From the NCBI GenBank assembly GCA_001586965.3, contig LUCW03002162.1, positions 182,501-207,500 on the forward strand: 25,000 nucleotides of DNA, given 5' to 3'. Shown one piece after another: positions 14,701 through 25,000 of this stretch. The DNA comes from Sphaeroforma sirkka (taxonomy: Eukaryota > Opisthokonta > Ichthyosporea > Ichthyophonida). How positions within the stretch are numbered: the stretch's first letter is position 1; each line of letters begins with the position of its first letter. The translations under genes were made by a program, and so were the position numbers. The notes beneath the pieces are model-generated. The model saw nothing but the letters and a program-made list of their open reading frames with translations. It was not told where the DNA came from and searched no databases.

Positions 14701-15109
14701 TACTTATATCTCAATAATCGTACATTTACGGTCTATATATTTAGCACACTTAAAGATGCGAACTTGACTCCATGTATTCAACTATAGAGGGGTGCATGAG
14801 TGAATATTTGAGCATACAAGGTAGTACGTAATCACACAAATCGGAATTATCCTATTTTAAATCCATATATTCGGGATAAAATATATATGTGTATATATAC
14901 ATACATACGAACACAACTGCATATCCACATGCGAACGCATATTGATACACACATAAACACACAAAAACACACACACTTCCAACTTGCAATACCATCTGAT
15001 CCGACCGCCCCCGCCCCACAAACATCTATATATATATATATAAACATATAGATGAAAACACACACACACACACACACATACATACACACACACACACACA
15101 CATGTAATA

Positions 15110-15186
<77 letters not shown>

Positions 15187-15942
15187 ATATACCTGATTAT
15201 ATACACATATATATATATACATACGTTTTTTATGTATATATAAATGTGAGTCTACATCTCACATCTCACTTCAATAAGCAAAATATATACAGATAATATG
15301 GACCAACATGCGCATACATCACACACACGTAATAACAATATATAATAATATGCATATATTATATAATAGTGTAATAGTATAATATATTATATATATATAT
15401 ATATATATAATAATATATTTGATTTGGTTTTATGTATACATACATATATATATATGTATGGATAGAGTTGCATGTATACATATATATGTTTGTGTAATCT
15501 ATAAAACAAACATGTGAAAATGCGTATATATATATATATATATATTATTATTAATAATATATGGCATACATATATATGCATAATATATATGCAATATATA
15601 TATATATGTATATATTATAATAATATATATAATTATATATCAACATAATACATAATATGTTAATATTATATGTAATAATAAGCATCACATTATTAACCAT
15701 GCCATGCATGTAACATATATAGCCAATATATATTATATTAGCCAATATATATAATTAATATATATATAATATTAATATATACATATGTACAATATATACA
15801 TAACCAACATATACAGTATGATTTGATTGCCATTTGGTTTCCACATTAATATTACATGTGGTTATCATATATATCAACATATGTGTTTATATAATATATA
15901 ATTATGTAACATATATTATATACATATAATAATAATATATTA

Positions 15943-15982
<40 letters not shown>

Positions 15983-16628
15983 AGCATAATACACAAAACT
16001 TGCAACCACACATTATTGTATGTATATATAATATATGTATATTATGTATTATGCCATATGGCTATAATAACATACATGCATATTTATATATTATATACAT
16101 TATTTATACATTATGTTTACATCCGTAATATATAATATACATACGTATCATTTTTGAATTGGATCAGAACATAGATGTGAGATATGATTATCATTAATAT
16201 GTGTATGTGTGCACAACATGTATAACATATAATATTACATATGATATATGCACTCTAATATTATACATAATAATAATAATATTATATATATAATAATATA
16301 ATATACATATGTATATAATATATATATAATACATATATGTATAATATACATGCATATATAATATATATATTATTATATATAATATATGTATATATATACA
16401 TATATATATATACATATGTATATAATATATATATATATATATAATACATACATACATGCATGTACATATATATACATATATACTTATATATAATATATAG
16501 CATATATATATATATGTATATATATGTTTACAGTTTACATGCATTTTTGCACACACACATTCTTTATATGCATATACATACATATATATACATATATATA
16601 TATATGTATATATATTTTATATTTATAT

Positions 16629-16707
<79 letters not shown>

Positions 16708-16742
16708 CAATTTATATATAGTTATGAATATAAAAATATGTA

Positions 16743-16796
<54 letters not shown>

Positions 16797-17516
16797 AAAT
16801 GTTGATTTGGACTGTATAATGTGTATTGATGTATTTAATCAAATCTAGACATTTCATGACCACTGCAGTGTAATATCAAGTAGATGCGGCTTCATAAAAA
16901 GTGATAGCATGCATATTTGTGGTCCAATACTCGCCATTGATGTCTTCGATATGTCGTAGTGCATATGGAAAATATAATTAAGAAGTTGATCGCTATCATC
17001 GGTATAACTGACACGATCGCCTGTTGTACCATTCAGTAAACACTATATGAAGTAGATTGATAATGAGTTTGCGTAGCTAGTATTGGTCTTTGATGTCGAA
17101 CAACCCGCCTTTACATACTATCCACAACTATACGCTCAGCGACAAATGCGGGTCTACTGGTCGAAGCATCAGATATTTAGTGACAAGGTGTGGCCGTAAA
17201 ATGAAAAAAATGTATACTGTGACGCATTTTCTAACACACCTTACAGTACACTGCTCGCACAAAATCTGCACACCGCTCAATGCATCAGTGGGAATAATGT
17301 TTACAGATATTTTAAATATTCAAGATACAACTTCGGTGCGTCGGTTCACTTACTTATGAATGCTGGGAGTTCTGTCAGTTCGTTCTCGTTGAGCAGAAGC
17401 TCCTGTACATGTCTGAGTTTCGCCAGCACGGGTGGTATCGTTGTCATCTTGGTTTTACTGAGGTCGACCGCCTCTGCTTTCTTGAAGCGTTTCATCTTGC
17501 CTAATTCGTTTCCCAT
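7513..17516 (-). CDS. Leucine-rich repeat protein, about 21 LRRs with acidic C-terminal tail, 12 exons, complete
   Basis: Exons in transcript order: 17516-17354, 14266-14074, 13747-13538, 12679-12505, 12079-11893, 11490-11301, 10816-10700, 10481-10357, 9421-9333, 9137-9033, 8453-8304, 7962-7513. All phases match, giving 717 residues. The start ATG has A at -3, G at +4 and an in-frame TGA 12 bases upstream. Residues about 16-505 are LRRs of the Shoc2/plant PIRL type (for example [20 protein letters not shown]), with degenerate repeats at about 250-310. A common LRR C-cap follows ([19 protein letters not shown]), then a charged helix ([14 protein letters not shown], from 519) and a Ser/Thr/Glu-rich tail. 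The tail ends in a Leu/Asp segment ([13 protein letters not shown]). It is probably a cytoplasmic scaffold; no signal peptide or membrane segment is seen. MGNELGK could be a weak N-myristoylation site. Exact orthology is unknown. Confidence 0.92.
8670..8728 (-). repeat. (AT)n microsatellite, LRR gene intron 10
   Basis: About 58 bases of pure TA repeats lie inside the intron between exons 9033-9137 and 8304-8453. Confidence 0.95.
9420..10039 (-). repeat. 42-bp minisatellite, about 15 copies, ending exactly at an LRR exon acceptor
   Basis: In the sense (minus) direction each unit includes ttaccacctacagccatac. Period is 42 with one 45-bp variant, and there are three or four interleaved sequence variants. 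The authentic acceptor CCACCTACAG before the exon starting at 9421 is part of the last unit. Nearly every other unit carries the same CCACCTACAG|CC or CCACCTATAG|CC. Because 42 is a multiple of three, the array also keeps a long 14-residue-periodic reading frame open; I treat that as an artefact. Confidence 0.95.
10801..10972 (-). repeat. Four 43-bp tandem repeats spanning an LRR exon 3' splice site
   Basis: Copies lie at 10801-10843, 10844-10886, 10887-10929 and 10930-10972. Each includes the first bases of exon 10700-10816 (ATACAACAAGATC in sense) plus the preceding intron and its acceptor TTCAACAG; copy 3 has AATAG. The exon edge and its splice site have therefore been copied three more times into the intron. 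Confidence 0.95.
11227..11301 (-). repeat. Three 25-bp tandem repeats spanning an LRR exon 5' splice site
   Basis: Copies lie at 11227-11251, 11252-11276 and 11277-11301. In sense each begins GGTAAGC or GGTATGC, the donor of exon 11301-11490, so the true donor is followed by two more donors at 25-bp spacing. This is the other end of the same intron whose acceptor is quadruplicated. Confidence 0.95.
12391..12418 (+). repeat. Interstitial telomere-like repeat (CCCTAAA)n
   Basis: Four heptamers read AACCCT, AAACCCT, AAACCTT, AAACCCT. This is the plant/algal-type telomere unit (TTTAGGG on the other strand), lying in the LRR gene intron between exons 12079 and 12505. One unit has a substitution. 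Confidence 0.75.
13363..13537 (-). repeat. 11-bp tandem array (ACATGTMCATA) touching an LRR donor site
   Basis: Variants of acatgtacata and acatgtccata alternate head to tail, degenerating leftward. The array reaches the donor at 13537 (CG|gtatgt), where the donor hexamer itself resembles the unit. The core ACATGT is palindromic. The array keeps a Tyr/Val/Met-rich frame open beyond the exon, which I do not count as coding. Confidence 0.85.
14878..16797. repeat. About 1.9 kb of AT-dominated low-complexity DNA in LRR gene intron 1
   Basis: The tract contains (CA)n at about 15056-15101, long (TA)n at about 15113-15178, 16630-16702 and 16753-16791, (AAT)n at about 15949-15979, and many short TATATA palindromes and ATGCAT/CATATG motifs between. 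All reading frames across it are Tyr/Ile artefacts. The remaining parts of this 3.1-kb intron (14267-14877, 16798-17353) hold ordinary sequence with no exon I can support. Confidence 0.95.
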
Positions 17517-18098
17517 CTTGACTGTTCACACGTCGCTGAATACGTGAAGGATAAGGGGGTGAGTGCATGCATGTATGTGCACGTGCCTATTTGTGTAATA
17601 CCTTATACCGTATATGAGCGTACATATATAATCACGCATGTAGGGAGAATGCAACAGTCAAGCAACCCCATAAACGGGAGGTCAAATATGATAATGCTGA
17701 TACGAATGATAAGGGTTTCAATTGAAATCATGTTTTTATTGGAAAGTATGTCGTGTTTTAAAATAATATATTAAATTATGAAGTCCGAAATTGGACTCTG
17801 AGTGATAGTTTTGAGTTTGAAACAATATTTATACATGGCCACCCTATGTTGGATATGATATTATGTACGTCGCAAAGATATGTACGCGCTGATCACTCGC
17901 TGATAAAAGGTCGACAATCATTTGTGTGTACAGAATGCGCCGATGCAGCGATGCTGTCCACATAAGTTTAAAAATACTTCGCTTCATTGTAATATATATC
18001 TTAAAATAAGTGTTTATATTAAAAGCTATGAGAACTACACATCCCTTCAGGAAATCCCCTGCGAGTTGTTGTTGGATCGGGCGAAATAAATAACGTCG

Positions 18099-18530
18099 TT
18101 ATCGAGGAGCATCACACACAATGCAGACTAGCTTATCGAGAGACGATACCCCTCTGGCCAGCGAGTCTTTGACAATACTATTCGATTCCAAGAAACACTG
18201 TGCATAGTACACGTAGATCAGCTCGTCGCTGTCTGTGCAGCTGACGTGCATACAGTATGACACGCTTAACTGTATTCGTTGTGAGTCGTCATCGAGAATC
18301 GAGAATCGAACTGTAGCATCGTTTCACCACGACTATAAACTACAACCTTCTTCAATAACAATACACACGTCATGTCGTTGAATCGATATCTACGAATAAG
18401 AAAATACAGATTCTGCATTTTTTTTTAATTGCTTTGCCGGGGTTATATAGATTGTGACCGTCTCATCATATAACCTCTTGGTTGTAGTCGTGTAGACTGC
18501 AGCGCAAAGCTGGCCTGCGTTGACGGCGAT
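18099..18530 (-). pseudogene. Unidentified protein-like minus-strand frame with interruptions (hidden exons or relic)
   Basis: One reading frame is open at 18530-18393 (46 codons, including KRLYDETVTIYITPAKQLKK) and at 18323-18099 (74 codons plus TAA, including RFSILDDDSQRIQLSVSY and DSDELIYVYYAQCFLE). The stretch between has three stops but reads ISIQRHDVCIVIEEG after its first one. A pyrimidine-rich acceptor (TTTTCTTATTCGTAG) sits exactly at the first interruption, and GATGCTACAG sits just inside the second open part. Two or three small exons are therefore possible. I do not recognise the protein; a pseudogene is equally possible. Confidence 0.3.
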
Positions 18531-19015
18531 TCACTAACTTCGTCAAACGTTAACGGTTTTCAGTATCTAATTTACAGAAGTGACCCCCATTTTGAATTTG
18601 ATCGTGACCGTATAAAAATTGCACTATCAGTGTTTCAAGTTATGATGACATGCGGACGCGCGCAGATACGCACTCAGAAAAGAATCGTACCCTCGCTACT
18701 ATAAGCATAAAGGTAAGGACATGTTGACAGTATTGAGTATTGACCAAAACCAAACATACATACAAACGTTGTGTAGCCCCAAGGGAGTAGCTTAGCGAAG
18801 ACATCGCCGCAACTGTCACACACTATAGGGGCCAGCACCTGCTAAGCTATCGCAAGGCTGTGGGCTACACACCAACAGACTATTAATAATTTGGCCATCT
18901 CTGAGGCATTTAACGATACAACTTTTGATCAGGAATATGATCCGAGTGTAGGAGGGATACGATACACTGATCGAAGTTCGATCAACCAATGTGGTCCGAT
19001 GTGTGTATAGTAGTG

Positions 19016-19098
19016 CCATTGAATAGCAAACGGATTTGATACCATCTTCAGAGCTTTAAGAGCTTGAACCACCGTGTCTGTACTGGCAGTGTTAACTT
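19016..19098 (-). pseudogene. Possible hAT-type transposase relic (single short motif, frameshifted)
   Basis: One frame reads KLTLPVQTRW, resembling the conserved LP-x-x-TRW motif of hAT transposases. The next frame continues VVQALKALKMVSNPFAIQ, similar to the helix that follows the motif in that family. A one-base shift between them would join the two. No terminal inverted repeats, BED finger or dimerisation domain is seen, so this is tentative. Confidence 0.2.
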
Positions 19099-19523
19099 CA
19101 GGCGCAAGCACACTGCGTTATAATCTCCATTGTTTAATGTGTGGTGTTCCCGAGTTGTATGCACGTATATCCTATATAGTCAGGATATAGATACATAGTG
19201 TATGCATACATATCCTTGTGGAGCTCCTCTCGGGAACTGATTCGTCCAGCGAGATGCTATTGAGCGGTTTTAATTTTTTTTCTTATTTGTTGAAGGGTCC
19301 GTCTTCATTCGCGATTTAAAGCTCGCACATATGCAGCGCTAAAACCAGACATACGGAGGCGAAGTCGATCTTTAAAAAAGAGGCTGTGAATATTTGCTTC
19401 ATTTATAAGGATTATAAATCGAGGGTACTTAGTAACGAGAGTCTCAAGGAAGCACATCAAATAAATATAGAGGTGAACAGCTCAACAGACGCCAGTGTTG
19501 TCACCAATATACAATACAGTACT

Positions 19524-19529
19524 TTTAAT
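19524..19529 (-). promoter_or_regulatory. Possible polyadenylation signal ATTAAA for PSMC1
   Basis: ATTAAA occurs in the sense direction about 95 bases after the PSMC1 stop. I found no AATAAA closer, but in AT-rich DNA a hexamer match is weak evidence. Confidence 0.25.
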
Positions 19530-19622
19530 ACTATCAGTGTATTCTTATATTAAGTTGCCGGGTGTACACTGATGGTCGCATCCCAGCACAGGTATACGTT
19601 GCGATGACAGATGACGGTTTGT

Positions 19623-24477
<4,855 letters not shown>

Positions 24478-25000
24478 CTGGTACAAACAACAGACGGACG
24501 AGAGTGATAGGCAGAATAAGGGGGTGAGAGGTACCCGTGGGCATGTATACATAGTCAATGGTATCCACCTGCAAAACACCTGAACGCACAGATGATAGCT
24601 GTGGCACTGACTCCTTCTCTGGTTTAATTCGTATGCATATGATCATACAGGCGATTGAAAGGAGTGAGCGGTCTTCAGCACCTTATTGAAATTATGACAC
24701 GTGTATCATTCTATAGACATGATAATTATAGATACCCATATACAAATATCCACGTCAGTGCTATGAGATCAAAAACTGTAGCATATATGCGTATGTGATT
24801 TATACATCACAAGCATATACACACAAATATACATACATGTACATACACATATTTATATAACTATATCAGTACACATATTCAAATGTATATAAACCATACA
24901 GAGGATGTCTGAATACAATCACGCACGTGTATATAATTTGAAACCGAATAGAAAGCAATGTATATGAACATGTGCCTGCACTCGAAGCCATCTGCATGCG
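24478..25000 (-). other. First PSMC1 intron (5' part), no exon found
   Basis: The missing PSMC1 N-terminus should be a Gly/Lys-rich segment ending in a split Lys codon before [11 protein letters not shown] find no lysine-rich frame followed by a donor here, so exon 1 lies beyond base 25000. The right end is rich in TATA/CATA dinucleotides. Confidence 0.6.

Larger units (their letters stand above)
17517..19622. other. Spacer upstream of the LRR gene and downstream of PSMC1
   Basis: These 2.1 kb must contain the LRR gene's promoter and 5' UTR, since the two genes lie head to tail on the minus strand. I cannot place a TATA box or initiator with confidence. A protein-like minus-strand frame (18099-18530) and a possible transposase relic (about 19016-19098) are listed separately. 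Nothing else is recognisable. Confidence 0.5.

Noticed and set aside
17090-17359. An 89-codon plus-strand frame in LRR intron 1.
   Set aside because: There is no recognisable domain, and it overlaps the donor region of the LRR first exon on the other strand.
17356-17547. A plus-strand Ser/Leu-rich frame of 63 codons.
   Set aside because: It is the shadow of the first LRR exon, which has a good start context and joins in phase to the next exon.

Overview
This is eukaryotic nuclear DNA, AT-rich and crowded with microsatellites and minisatellites. It holds three spliceosomal genes whose introns are mostly 200-900 bp, with one of 3.1 kb. I reassembled the exons by hand from GT...AG borders, phase continuity and family motifs. 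All joins keep frame, so the models should be close to right. A large-genome protist such as a unicellular holozoan (Ichthyosporea, Sphaeroforma-like) would fit the long introns, the NDR kinase and the long LRR protein. That taxon is an inference, not something the sequence proves.

Layout. (1) 394-3225, plus strand: the 3' half of an NDR (STK38/STK38L) AGC kinase in six exons, with AATAAA 31 bases after the stop. (2) 3226-7512: about 4.3 kb with no recognisable gene but several short protein-like open frames on the plus strand, some flanked by good splice signals; this may be an undescribed gene. (3) 7513-17516, minus strand: a complete 12-exon gene for a 717-residue protein with about 21 leucine-rich repeats, a lysine/glutamate-rich linker and a long acidic tail. 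Its first intron contains about 1.9 kb of (AT)n-type low-complexity DNA. (4) 17517-19622: a spacer with an unexplained protein-like minus-strand frame (18099-18530) and a possible hAT transposase relic. (5) 19623-24477, minus strand: the 26S proteasome ATPase Rpt2 (PSMC1), eight exons, lacking only its N-terminal exon, which lies beyond the right edge.

The three genes have no obvious joint pathway: NDR/Hippo-type signalling, an LRR scaffold, and a proteasome base subunit. They are neighbours only. I saw no rRNA, tRNA, CRISPR array or intact transposon.

The most striking pattern is that tandem repeats repeatedly include or abut splice sites. One LRR intron has its donor triplicated (3 x 25 bp) and its acceptor quadruplicated (4 x 43 bp). 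The acceptor of a second LRR intron sits at the edge of a roughly 15-copy 42-bp minisatellite in which almost every unit carries the same acceptor. In the copies I read through, use of a decoy site brings a stop codon into frame within a few codons. A PSMC1 acceptor has a decayed 80-bp duplicate, and the last PSMC1 intron carries an array of acceptor-like 42-bp units.
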